A stretch of 64,000 bases of DNA. Source: Rhipidocladum racemiflorum. Taxonomy: Eukaryota > Streptophyta > Magnoliopsida > Poales > Poaceae. The stretch lies in the NCBI GenBank assembly GCA_036346355.1, contig CM070577.1, forward strand, positions 79,630,509-79,694,508. The letters run 5' to 3'. How positions within the stretch are numbered: the first letter of the stretch is position 1; each line of letters starts with the position of its first letter. The notes below the pieces were generated by a model that was not told the origin of the DNA, did not search any database, and saw only the letters and a list, made by a program, of their open reading frames with translations. Of this stretch, positions 35,115-46,697 are shown one piece after another. Made by a program: the position numbers and the translations under genes.

Positions 35115-36141
35115 ATCACTATACTGACTTTCGACGCGTGAGCCAAGGTGAGAGAAAACTTCTTGATGTCGACGCGACGAGGATCGATCTGAGGTAGAAT
35201 GCTCGGTATGCCCGTGATTGTGATGAGCATACCTTTGAGCCCTTGAGGTTGCTCGGGAATCGCTTCGAGGGTCCTCGCGGTACTGGTCCTACCTCCCACG
35301 AATCTTCACAAGCAAGACTTTGAGAATCGCCATGACGGAAGCGAACTGGGGTATGATGTCGATTTTCCTGGGAAATTCTCCGGGCTTCTTTGTCACGAGA
35401 TGACCTTGAAACCTTCATGTCGGTGGCGAGCTTTTCTAAGTTTTTGGCTACGATCGCGCCCATCGCTTCTAGGTCCACCTATTCAGGAAAATTTTGAAGG
35501 TCACGCACAACCGTCACCAGAGCTTGCGACCACTCCCTGCTCTGGGGAACGATAGGAGGCAAGCTTGGTCGATGATCGCGTACATGCTTCGGAGTGTGAC
35601 ACCTGCGGGAAATCTCTCGAGATGGGGTTTCAATCCTAGCGCTCGATTTTTCACGAGCTTGATGATGGATGCTCGCTAAGGTCCTGTTTAGGGACGTTTC
35701 CTGGAGGTTTCTAGCCGCTTCATAACGATGATAACGGGTAGCCCCTGAGTGTTCAACCCCGAGGTCTTCTTCTCCTCCCGCGATGTTGACATCGTGGGAA
35801 TGCAAGGATCGTGTAGGGGACATCATGGTGTCGCCTCGCGATGTAGTTCCATGATCTGGCTCAAAATGGTCAGGAATGTCTAGACCATCATAGAGTCTAT
35901 CATACTCCTCGTCATCTGTGCGAGTATCACGCTGATAGTGAAGGTATCGCTCTCGCGCTGCAGCCACCGGGAAAAGACTCCCGGGATCGGTGTGACCCTC
36001 TGGGTCAGCGACACCGGCTACACCTTCATTGGCGTAGTTCATGTCATCATCCTCGGCACCATCGAAGGTGCAGAGGTCTTGAGTATCCTGAGAATTGGGC
36101 ATCTTCAGCAATTCTTCACGAAAGGATCTGCTAGTGATGAT
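35115..36141 (-). pseudogene. E3 gag N-terminal part
   Basis: The minus strand has a long open stretch (to 35479) running through LLKMPNSQDTQDLCTFDGAE, PVAAARERYLHYQRDTRT and IPDHFEPDHGTTSRGDTM, ending ALVTVVRDLQNFPE. A further frame (35478-35119) reads DLEAMGAIVAKNLEKLATDM. This is a charged, low-complexity gag N-terminus, placed directly after a primer site and LTR on the same strand. It continues across the E2 insertion into 17076-15524. The likely start is the ATG of LLKMPNSQ; the upstream stretch is leader. Frame shifts near 35470 and 35300. Confidence 0.75.
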
Positions 36142-36158
36142 CCCACGGACGGCGCTAG
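36142..36158 (-). other. E3 putative primer-binding site
   Basis: The minus strand reads TAGCGCCGTCCGTGGGA just inside the LTR end, resembling the TGGCGCCGTCTGTGGG site of related gypsy elements (from memory). tRNA not assigned. Confidence 0.5.
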
Positions 36159-36252
36159 CTGGCAACGTTTGGGAAACAGGCCCCCGCCGAGCTTACTTGT
36201 TGAATGAAGGATCAACAGAGCCCATTTTTCAGTGAAGGGTTTGCATCTGGAG

Positions 36253-37437
36253 CAAGGTTCCAAATCTCGTTTTGACTCAAATCCCGGACCTTCCCGAAAT
36301 CCGAAATTTCGGCGAGATTCGAAAATTTCGGACAAATTTCGGACGAATTGCAAAAACAGATTTTCAAATCCGGTTTTTATTCTACCGAGAAATCCGAGAT
36401 CTCGGCCGAGATCACCGAGATCTCGGCAAATTTGAACCGGCCAAAAATGGGTCCAAAACACGTCAAAAAATTTTGAAATTTTTTTTGGATAGTCCTGACA
36501 CATCACTAATGTTTCCATAAAAATTTGAGATAATGATCAATCACGAGGAATTTTTTAAAAATCTATGATGGTAAAGTCATATAAAAAAGCTGTATGTAAA
36601 GTCGGTTTTGATTTTTCAAATGTAACAAATGAACTTCTAGTCATTTAAAAGTTTTATATATGTTCCAATTATCCTATGTATTATAGAGAAATATTTTAAG
36701 CGAGAAGTTGAAAATTTGTGACATTTTAGCTAATTTTCAGATTATGAAAGTGACAATTGGCAACAATTTATACATATAGTTATGACAAATGATAGACATG
36801 AAATGAAAATTAACTCATATCACAATTCAACACATATTGCAAAAAGATGCAAAAGAATAATTACAAGACATATGACAACAAGAGGCATACTTAAAAGGAG
36901 CATGAACATGTAATCCATGGACAACTACGCCTTGCCATACCTAGGAGTGGTAGTACTGAGTCCGTGAGCAAGCAGGAGAAAGTGCCCTTCTATAGTCCAA
37001 TACAATGCTTCAGAGAATATAACAACCTGTTATCAACCTTGAGCAAGAAATACAGTGAGTGGAGTTGGTTATCAAACTCTGGTTAGGCTTCAAACAACCC
37101 AACATGTCATGGGTTCGAATCCCATCTGTCCCCAAAAAAATTTTTTCAGTTTTTTTCGATTTATTTCATATGTACTGTTCCTATTGGTCATGATAATGCT
37201 ACAAAAAAAATTTCAACTCAAATCCAGTTATACTTCCATGCAATACGGTTTGAAATGGTCAAATTTCGGGCAGTTCTAGCGAAATCTCGGCCGGAGGAGG
37301 CGAGATCTCGCCGAAAAAAACGAATTTTGAATTTTTTTCAAATTTTTGTCTCCGGCCGGGATTTGATAATTCGTCGTCGGGCGAAAGACGAGATCTCGTC
37401 CGAGATATGCGAAATCCCGGCGAATTTTGGATCCCTG
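36253..37437. mobile_element. non-autonomous hAT-type DNA transposon (1185 bp)
   Basis: Terminal inverted repeats CAAGGTTCCAAATCTCG (left) and CAGGGATCCAAAATTCG (right end, reverse strand) are flanked by ATCTGGAG (36245-36252) and GTCTGGAG (37438-37445), an 8-bp target duplication with one mismatch. CA-start repeats and 8-bp duplications are hAT features. Both subterminal zones are packed with TTTCGG and CGAGATCTCGG motifs (36280-36440 and 37260-37420), possible transposase-binding sites. No transposase is encoded, so it is non-autonomous. Confidence 0.82.
37054..37133 (+). other. tRNA-like segment inside the hAT element
   Basis: A perfect T-arm (stem ATGGG/CCCAT, loop TTCGAAT, 37109-37125) with internal B-box GGGTTCGAATCCC is preceded at tRNA-like spacing by an A-box-like TGGAGTTGGTTATC, and is followed by CTGTCCCC and A/T tracts. 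The acceptor stem cannot be closed (no GGGGACA at the 5' side), so it is not a functional tRNA gene. A tRNA-derived SINE head or a tRNA relic is the best reading. Confidence 0.5.
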
Positions 37438-38037
37438 GTCTGGAGAATGCTCATAGGGAATAGGATATTTGAAAAATAGACAAATGTTTATACTGGTTCG
37501 GGCCTCCCACATCGAAGATAATAACCCTACTCAAGTGGTTTTACTATTGCTGTCGAACTCTTATAGGAAGGTTCGTGTATATCGGTGTGCTTGTGTCTTG
37601 CTTTCTGCTTATCGTGCATGTGCCAGTCCCCGTTATCAATTTACCCAAGGGTTCTTATAGCTTATAAGATATCTGAAATAACTGCAACCAAATAATGCGC
37701 ATTTTACTGCATTAATCGTGGCTGCAACTGAAGCCTTGATTCTCACCACGTTCCTTTGTGGGCGAAATGGCCCTAGATCATGGCGCAAAGATTGCTACTT
37801 AAACGTTGCGGGGTGAACACAATCTTTCGATCATGCTCGAGGATCTCGCCAGCTCTGACCGATCCTTGCATGTTTCCGAGCTTGGGTGCTTACGAATGAG
37901 CTTGGCTACTCGTGGACGAGCTTACATGCTCATGGGCGAGCACTGGGCCTAGTCCGATCGGACATCCGATGGTCCTCCTTGGGGACATCATCCAAGGGCA
38001 CGCATGGTCGGCCAAAACTGGCTACCGGGGTATGACA

Positions 38038-38893
38038 GTCTTTATGGAGATTATCCAATCCACGACAAAAACTAATAATGATTTAAATATATTTTCATTA
38101 TTACAAAACTAACAAAAACACAACAATTTTGGGGTTTTCGAATTATTACTTACATGATAGTTTCATTCGCATCAGGCTTATGTGTGGCTCTTTTACATTC
38201 TTATTACTTCCATTATTTCGACTTTAAGAAGCAAAATTTATGTATTTTAGTGTTTATAATTTCGAATTCAAGAAGCTAAGATGGTTTGGATTAAGATTTT
38301 AGACCGGTTAGTACTTAACCTTTAATATGTTTCGCACAAATGTTAATTTATAAAGTTTGGATTCACAGGATGAAGCTAGTCGTTATATGTACATGATTCT
38401 ATAGTGATTCTGGTGACACAAATACTATAGCTAAGGGTTTCTTGGGCCTATCTAATCATATACTACGTTATTTGTAACCATAATACTTAGGGTTATTGCG
38501 CTGGTAGGATTCAGATGCAAGGCAAGATGTTAATTAAATATTTTTTCCATATTATGGTAGTCCAAATACTATAGAGTGATTTCGAGCCATTCTCCAAAAA
38601 ATTTGTATTTAGACGAGATATTCTACGGGCTACCAAAAAGGCTTAAACGTTTCTAAAATTTATGCGATAACGGTTCAGTTTTCGTTTTGCGATTGCGGCT
38701 GCACCTTAACATATTATTTAATCATTCTTTAGGCACTTTTAGGGGATGTCTCTAAGAGTGTTTTGAAGTTGATTTCACTGCATTTTATTTTGATTTATGG
38801 TATTTTTTTCATAAAAGTGTATTAAGTCTTTAGGTGGGCTTATTCAATTATACATAAACAGAGCACGAGTCGTAATCAATTTCATACTTCAGC
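38038..38893. other. AT-rich intergenic or transposon sequence, nothing recognised
   Basis: Right flank of E3 (expected target duplication GTCTT at 38038-38042). Low-GC sequence with no open frame of note and no repeat I can name. Confidence 0.4.
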
Positions 38894-39750
38894 ATGGCTA
38901 GATCCTCTAGCAGAGCATTCTCGTGAACACTTGATATGAGTAGCGTAGCCCTTCATTACACGTTGAAGGTTACGCATAATGGAAAGGATGATCCGTTCAT
39001 TGAGGAGAACCTACATCAAGTGGTGTTCAAATTGCAAGAGTGGAGTCTGACATCATCGAGGCATAACGTAACAACCCCTGGCCTGAACCTTGTGACCTCC
39101 GATGACCTCAAGGCACACTTGCAATGGTGGTGTCAAAGGTACTTCAGGGTGTGTGAACTAGCCGACCACCCTTCTGCTACAGGTTTCTCTACAAGATATT
39201 ATAGGGTACTGAGGCTGCCCGATCAGTATGCATAGCATATTAAGGTTAGTTATTTTCTATTTGTTCATCCTACTAATCTTTTTAGCATTATCTATAAGTT
39301 CATTAATTCGTATGCTCGTCTTGTGTGTTAGCCATTCCCGGAGGATAAAGAGTTGCTGAACAAAGATATCCCACATTTCGTAGCGATGTATATGCTCTTT
39401 GGCGTTGCCTGGTTCACGCAGAAGAGGATCTAACTAGAGGGGTAGATATCCACCCAGTACTGTTGCAGTAGAAAGTTCAAGAGGACGTTCAACCACCACC
39501 GAAGGAGAGCTTGCTTCTTACTTTAGAAATGATGATGATGATGATGATTATGACGATTTCATGTCGCCTAGACATTGACATGCAAGCAATAACGCAATAG
39601 GCTATGCCGAACCTAACCATACAATTAGCACTGAAGGAGGGATAGTTCCTAACCATACAAATAACGATGATGATGATGGTTTCATGCCAACTAGGCCACG
39701 AGCCTTGCGTCCTCAGAGTCCTCCGAATCCTGACAATGATATTACATTAA
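38894..39750 (+). pseudogene. unrecognised coding relic with possible intron, probably transposon-derived
   Basis: A small frame begins MARSSSRAFS, is stopped, and continues as MSSVALHYTLKVTHNGKDDP, FIEENLHQVVFKLQEW, LKAHLQWWCQRYFRVCELAD and TRYYRVLRLPDQYA (38936-39235). A GT-AG interval (about 39245-39331) then leads to PFPEDKELLNKDIPHFVAMY and FGVAWFTQKRI, followed by an acidic D-repeat segment and HNTNNDDDDGFMPTRPRALR. The reading is coding-like but broken by stops. I do not recognise the family. A 4.86-kb solo LTR is inserted at its downstream end (GCCCT duplication). Confidence 0.4.
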
Positions 39751-39755
39751 GCCCT

Positions 39756-42700
39756 TGTCGTGGGGGCTCCGGTCTTCGTAACAGTAACTCAGAAACTCAC
39801 TGTTGTGAAGGACTGGAATTAACGCAACCCGTCAGTAATCTAATTACTAGTTACAAACCGTACCCGGATTGAGGCCAATCGATCAGCACGACACACTCCG
39901 CTGGTGGTCATATGCTAAAGGATTGATTCCAACCCTAGCTTCCCCGAGATATGTGTCTAGTGCTAGTTCCCTGGATCAGTAGCCTAGCACCCACATATTT
40001 TAATATAAGTCGCATCAAGAACCAAACTCAAGGTAATAATTTTGTTAATACTGGTTTGTTTACAATGAATTAGTTTACAAGAATGGCACATAGCCGATTG
40101 GCTAAAAAGCAAAATAAGAGAAACAAAACCGCAACAACGGTAGCGGTATGCCTTCCCATACCCAGAGGCAACCGACTGGGGGTTGAAACCCAGATAACCG
40201 CTACTAACTCGAGGAACACCCGTTTCGAAGAACGTCGAGAACGCCTTCATTGTCTTCAACGTCGTCTTCTGATTGCTTATTATTAAAATAAATAGAGCAA
40301 ACGGTGAGTACACGTATGTACTCGCAAGACTTTAGTGTATGGAAATAATAATGTAAATGCAGGTTATAACAATGGAATCAGGTTTCTACACTAAGTCTAT
40401 TTGAGCACAAAGCAAGATTTATTTGCATTACTTAATAGGTCCAAATCATTCGCAATTTATAAAGCAGTGGTAAAGAAATCGTTTTTGTTGCAAGCAATAA
40501 ATATATCAATTGATCCATAAACCAAATTCCCAACCATTCCATTTTCACCAACCGAAAACCAAACTAACCTACCTTGCCAAAACCATTTCCCAAAACCAAC
40601 TTCCGACCAAACTCAATAACCAAACCAGCTCCTAACCAAGTCCAACCAAATCCATTTCCGAGACCGAACCAAGACCAGACCTGAACCAACACCAGAAATT
40701 CTATACTTGACAATACTTTCCAAGCTGCTCATGATCGTGAGCACGGCTAATCGATTAGTTTTAATCCCTGCAAGAGATTGTACACTTTACCCACATGACA
40801 CGTTCTAGCAATCATGTCAACCATGCCACGTGATACGAAGTGTATCCGTTTTGCTAGACAGTGACGAGACTTTCCGAAAGGTCGGGATTTTAGTCTTGCA
40901 TCCGCCCGGTAATGTGCATCCCTTGCTATGGTCACAGAGGATGGCCACTAGTAGTCCCTATGGGGCACCACTAGCCCATATTTTTAGAAACCTCCCCATA
41001 GAAGGCATTACCGTTGTACTGGGCATGCTCCCCCTCGATGCCTCGACAAGGGAGACCCTAGAACACACCGACACCGCAAGTGTGTCCAACTCTTCTGCTC
41101 ACCAAAATGCAAGACCCAACCCTTTCCAATCTACTAAGTCAAGACCATCCCATACTGGCACATGTGGTTATGCGGTATGACTCGATAATAGCATCAAGTT
41201 CAGTCCTTAGGGTGACACAGTGAGATCTTCCAACCCGCTTGCTATGGTTACAGAGGATTAGCACTAGCGGCCCCGCAGAGCACACACTAGCCTGCAACCT
41301 CCCCATAGCAAGGAAAACAACCAAAAATCAAACCATTTCCAAATCTCCAAACACCGTACACCTCGCCCGGTCTAACTCTTCTATTTTCCAGTTTCACCCA
41401 AGCAACCTTTCTATCCAAATAACCAAATCCAACTCCCAACCCATTTACCAACCTTTCCGATCCAACACCCAATCCAAACCAATGATTTTCCAAGAGATTG
41501 TAATTGACTGACTCATGACTTTCATAGCATTTGCTCTTTGCGTGACTAAGCATATGCAAGTATTATTCAATATTACCCATTTGACATTCATTACTATGTC
41601 TAATGTGGATCTAGAGCTTACCAAGGTTCACAATTCAATTAAGATTAAAGGAAATCCACCAACTCTAGGTTTATCTACCAGTTTTCCCACAACTAGCATT
41701 TTTACTAAACATACACGCATGCATAATAGTTTTGACAAAAGAAAATAAAACTTTGCAAATATAGGATCAAAATGGTCAAAGGAGGTGCTTGCCTGTTTGC
41801 TCTTTTTAACAAGGTCCGACTCTGGAACGAAGTCGGGATTATCATCTACCGAATCGTCAACGCCTAAAGAAAAGCAATAAGGACGATTAACAACAAATCA
41901 AACCAGACGAATAAGAACCAAATACAAAGCGAATCAAATTAGAGAACTAAGGGCGAAAGGACTCAAGAAAGGATTTAAACTTTTCAGTTCACGCCGGCAA
42001 TATCGACACACAATTCCCGGTAGTACCGTTCAATCAGCAGCAACAACCTTGCGGCGATCGCCGATCCCGGTGAGTACCGTACCATCGGACGATAAAGTTG
42101 ACTGGGAACTAAGCGGAACACTTTACGGAAAATCTTGTCGAATGTTGCACCTGATATACGCTCATTTGTTTGTACAAGCCCCATGCATCAACGATCGAAT
42201 TTCAAAGGCCAAGATCAGCGCGCCGAGAAAAATAGCTACTGGCTTGTTTCACATAGTATTACCAATAGGGTAGTAATCTGGGACCAGACACCGGCGATGC
42301 CGACTCAAAGGCGAGGACAGCACACTCTGAAATCAACTACCGGCATTATAGTCACGGTACTCTTTGCTCGGCGGCGTCACGAGACTAACACGGTGGTAGC
42401 GCCAGTTTTCCAGAAAGGGCCGGAATGTGAGAAAGGGGTTTTCGCTCAAACGGGATCGGAACTCAAGTACGAGTGTCAGATCACGGTCCTAGCAGCGCCA
42501 GGAACACGACTAATCTAGTACCAACTAGTTCCGAGCTCGCTTGATCGATTTACCACTTTCCCACTCCGAGCTCAGAAACTTTTACCCAAAAACGATTTTC
42601 GAAAAGGGAAGAACCAACGAAAACGATCCAAATGGGGAGGGAAGCGACCTAACACAAAATCGAGAAAATGAGAACTTAAAGAGAAAAAGGGAAATCCGAA

Positions 42701-44616
42701 CTTCTCCCTAAGTCGCGACCGTGATGACCCGTGAGTGCCGCTTCAAGCCCGAAGACCGGCCATTAAGCTCGGTAGTGCCGCAGGTCAGGGATCGAGTTGG
42801 GGTGCTCTCTGGAAATTAACTACCGGCGTTATGTGAGCGGTACTGCCGGTGAGGGTGGCAGTACCGGCCTCAAACGTCGGTAGTGCCGACTTTGCAAGAG
42901 AACTTTTGCAAAGAGGAGGGTTTTTGCGTAAACGAGTTTGAGACTTCGACGCGAAGGCATGAATAGGTTCCTAGGGACACTAGGGACTCATTCATGTAGG
43001 TTTCACCAAGTTTCGAGCTCGTTTGCTCAATTCTCACTTTTTGACTAAGCGAACCCCGAAAACGACGCGGAAATGGATTTCGACACGAGAACAGTCCAAA
43101 TCCAGTTTTCGTCACAGCTAAGGAACCTCTACGGCACTAAGGACCCATGCGTGTCGAACTCGTGTATTTTGGAACTTCGGAATATGAATTTGCTCCGAAT
43201 GCCCAAAATGCACATTTTCGGCAAATCGGCTGGAACAGCGGATTCGCAACACGCGCAATGAATCCAAAAGTGCACTAAGGTCCTACACGTCTGAAAACTA
43301 GTCTACGTACTCGATGCACGATAATCGAACCTTCAGAACTCGAAAACCCTAATTAGTCCCGAATTTCGATTCTGGACCCGAATCGAGTTCAAACTCGATT
43401 CTTCCGCGAGAATCGAACTTCACCAGTGTTGGACATATTTGTGAGTCATTTTCTAAACTTTTCCGGAGCTAGGGTTTCAAAGGAAATCTTCGAAAAAATT
43501 GGGGAAATGACTTGTTAGCACATTTACATCCAACGAGGAGTAGATCAGGGTTTCCAGAACGAATCAATCGTGTAAAAGAAATCTTCTAACCCTAATCTAG
43601 ATCTAGCGACTCGACGAATCATCAATCTACTACCCGATCTAGACTTTCTAGGGCTAAACAAGCGAGAAAAGAAAAGAGAAAAGGAGGGGAAGAGCTAGGG
43701 TTTAGCTCAAAACCTGCAGAATCAATTCAACAGTTGATTCCATCGGTCTTGGGCTACTCCAGGGCTTGATGACGCTTCCCACACCTTGCTCAAGCCTTCA
43801 CCTCGCTCCACTCAAGCTCCTCTTCGCCAGAGTGAGGGAGGAAGAGAGAGATCAGAGGAGGGAGAGGGAGAGAATGGCAGGGAGAGAGAGCTCACGGGAG
43901 AGAGAGAGGGAGTAAGTGAGGAAATGAGGGAGTGAGAGAGAGGAGGGGCTCTCCCCTGGCTGGATAAGGATGAGAGAAGGGGTGAGTGAGTCGGGCACGG
44001 GCAGTAGCGGACACCACTGACCCCTTCCCGCTCGCTACGGTCGGCAGTACCGCTCGCTACGGTCGGCAGTACCGCTCCCTGCGAGCGGTAGTGCCGCCCG
44101 ACCGGCAGTACCGGCCCTGGTCGGCGGTACTGCCGCTCCTGCAGCAAACTCCGGATCTTCTTCGCGATTCTTCTCCAATCTTCGGAATTGATCCTTGGGG
44201 ATCTAAGGGAAGGGTTTAAGGATCTCAAAGGAAGGTTTAGAAATTTAAATTTGGGCTTTAACCTACACGATTCGAGAATTCACCCAAATTGAATCCAGAG
44301 GCCGAAAACTCTGGGCTTAAGCGACATCACTTGGAGATTGAGGGTTTTGACTCGAAGAAAAGTTGGGTTAGGTTCGAAGATCACCAAAGAAGGTTTCGAA
44401 GCTACGGTTACAGGTCCAACTTAACCGATTTAAAGTTTTGATCGAAAACGAAATCCGAAACTTCAAACGGGAAAAACAATTAACGAAACGACTAATTAAG
44501 ATCAAGAAACAAATAACTCCAAATTTAAGATCAAGAAATCAAATCCAAGCACAACTAAACACTCAATTAACTTAATTAAACCTAATTATTCTTAATTACA
44601 AATTCAGGGTGTTACA
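39756..44616 (-). mobile_element. solo LTR, 4861 bp, second Tekay-like family
   Basis: On the minus strand it runs TGTAACACCCTGAATTTG (44616) to GGAGCCCCCACGACA (39756). It is flanked by GCCCT at 39751-39755 and 44617-44621. No retrotransposon coding domain is present. The promoter-distal block CACTTTACCCACATGACAC (near 40787) and the GTACTCACCGTTTGC block resemble the E1 family, so this is a diverged relative. It carries a GA-rich tract (43830-43970) and many inverted CGGTAGTGCCG/CGGTACTACCG-type motifs (42012-44136). Confidence 0.9.
43830..43975. repeat. GA/CT-rich tract in the long solo LTR
   Basis: Almost uninterrupted GAGAGGGAGAGA-type sequence on the plus strand (CT-rich in the LTR's own sense). 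It makes spurious serine/proline-rich frames on the minus strand. Confidence 0.8.
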
Positions 44617-44621
44617 GCCCT

Positions 44622-46697
44622 ATCAGGTATCCGACCGTATTACCCCGTCAGGAAACAATAGATAACTATTGGTTTATGACTTAGTCCCTCACCAGTTGTA
44701 TCCCAGTTTTATGATTTATTTTTGTATCTTGGATGTTGTTCACATGCCATGCTATGGTACTTGTTGTACTTACTACACTTCGTAATATCAACGTCACAGT
44801 TTATTAAAACAGCATTAAACGGTATTAATTGTGCGATCTATATACATATATATATATATATAATGCTATATTCTCTATGTTCCCCTACTCACTTCCCCAC
44901 ACCCTTTTTCGATCGCTAACACAAAAAAACAACTTTGTCGCACACCAAAAAAGAACGAGGAACAATGAAATTTGAATTTTTTTGTCAAACAAAATTAACT
45001 GACAAATAATTTTGTAAAAAACAAACAACAATGAATTTTAAAAACAAGCAACAATGATTTTAAAAAACAAACAAATGAGATTTTTGTTAAAAATAAAAAT
45101 CAAATGCTTGTTGCAAGGTCTGTAAACCATTGTCAAATTGGTCTGTAAAAACGCTAAAAAAGATGATATGACAACACGCTGAAAAAGCAGAAAAAGCTGC
45201 TATGACAAAGGCCGAAAAAGCTGATAGGACAACACGCTAAAAAGGCTAAAAAAGTTGATATGACAACACACTAAAAAGGCTGAAAAAGCTCGAATTGACA
45301 ACACGCTAGCAGCAGCTTTCTCAGGCCACTTGGACAACACACTGCCACCGAAAACTTGCTATAATAGCGAGGCATGCCCAGCATATACATTCCACACTGA
45401 AACGTCAAGCAGTTCATTACAACCTATGTATCGAGGTAGTGGTTGATCTCTACTTGTGGATTCTATTACAACCTACTCAGTGCTTCGAAAGACGAACTAG
45501 ACACCTTTCCTTTTAGCTACTTCCACACACTTGAAGCTCTCAAGCCGCCTCATGCTTTTGCATTGTTGACGTAATCAAGATCAAATGCTCCATTGATTCC
45601 TTCGAATGCGCCCTTCAAATTTGATAATTTCTCCAAGGATCCAAAATAGTACTAAAACGGTGCCAACCACTAGCCAACCTGCCCGACCCCACCACCTCGA
45701 TCCCTCTTCGATTACTCACAGCCTCATATCCTCTCTCTCCCTCCCTTCCTCACCATTTCCTCTCCCCTGGCTCCTCACGATGGCGTGACCCTGCCTTTCT
45801 CTCTCCTCGCTCCCCGCGACGACATGACCCCGCCTCTCCCTTAGTCTCCCTCGTCGCCTCTCTCTCCTACTCCGCTTTTTCGCCCCCACCATCTTCCTCA
45901 CCGCCTCTCCATCTCTCTCCCGCTCTACCTCTTTGCCTTCTTCACAGCCTCCCTCCCCATCTCTCTCTCTCTATCCCCCATCGCCGCCTCCAGATCTGTG
46001 TGACGGCGACGTGACTGTCGATGACCACATGTGGCAAGGCGACGATGTGGGCTCACATAGGAGACGCAAACGTATGTGCGGCAAGTGCATGGCGTCGTGA
46101 GGGTGTTTGGCGTTGGTGGTGTGGGCGCGCTTGGCGGCGATGGCGTGGGTGGCGTCACGCGGAAGCTCGGCATCACAGGAGCACTTGGCATCGGTGCTGC
46201 GGGCGTCATCGCGGACATGCTCGGTGAGCAGCATGGCGAGCATTGGTGGTGCAAGCAGCATCGCGACAGCTCTCAGTAGTGTCAAGAAGGGGCATCGTTT
46301 CAATCCACGCGCTCGACGTTGGTGAGCAGGTACGCCCCTCTCTAGTCTGCACCTGTCCCCCATTTTTATTCTCCCCTTTCTCTATACGCAACGGCGCCAT
46401 TCCCTAACACATTACCGTCATGCCCTACTGTGTGCCGCCATTCCCTATCACGTATATGTGCCTTTGCCATGCCAAAACGTGTTGTGCCTGCTTCGGATCT
46501 ATCGGTCTTGCTACGTGACGTGCTAGCCCAAGTACGATCCATTCATACATGATATATCGTGCCGCCTATCGTACCCGGTTATAAAGCCTAGCACGATCCA
46601 ATCAATCACACGTACTACTTCGATCTATATGTAATATAATATTATACCGTACATATCGTACCACCGATCGAAAAAAAATAGAAAATGCCGGCCAAGT
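44622..46697. other. repeat-rich region without a credible gene
   Basis: Continues the host of the solo LTR, then an (AT)n tract (about 44844-44865), a short tandem repeat (45168-45345), CT-rich sequence (45690-45990) and a GC-rich stretch of GCG-type codons near 46000-46320. Frames here are low-complexity and lack homology I can name. AT-rich sequence with several ATCGTACC/CGTACGAT-like words fills 46440-46690. Confidence 0.5.
45168..45345. repeat. tandem repeat with GACAACACGCT core, about 35-bp period
   Basis: GACAACAC(G/A)CT occurs at 45170, 45228, 45262, 45297 and 45333, separated by AAAAAGCTG-type spacers; the last three intervals are 34-36 bp and the first is 58. It could be a subterminal repeat array of a DNA transposon, but no terminal repeats were found. 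Confidence 0.7.

Larger units (their letters stand above)
36163..38037 (-). repeat. E3 5' LTR, interrupted by a hAT element
   Basis: On the minus strand the LTR begins TGTCATACCCCGGTAGCC at 38037 and ends near CGTTGCCA at 36163. Without the nested hAT element and its 8-bp duplication it is about 680 bp. The 3' partner LTR is not in the window. Confidence 0.65.

Noticed and set aside
37054..37133. Functional tRNA gene
   Set aside because: T-arm is perfect, but the acceptor stem has no partner and the anticodon arm is poor.
43812..44228. Minus-strand 138-codon frame, serine/proline-rich
   Set aside because: Low-complexity translation of the GA/CT tract inside a solo LTR; no domain, no gene context.
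45925..46363. Minus-strand frames of 109-130 codons
   Set aside because: Compositional frames over CT- and GCG-rich sequence; no domain and no splice or promoter context.
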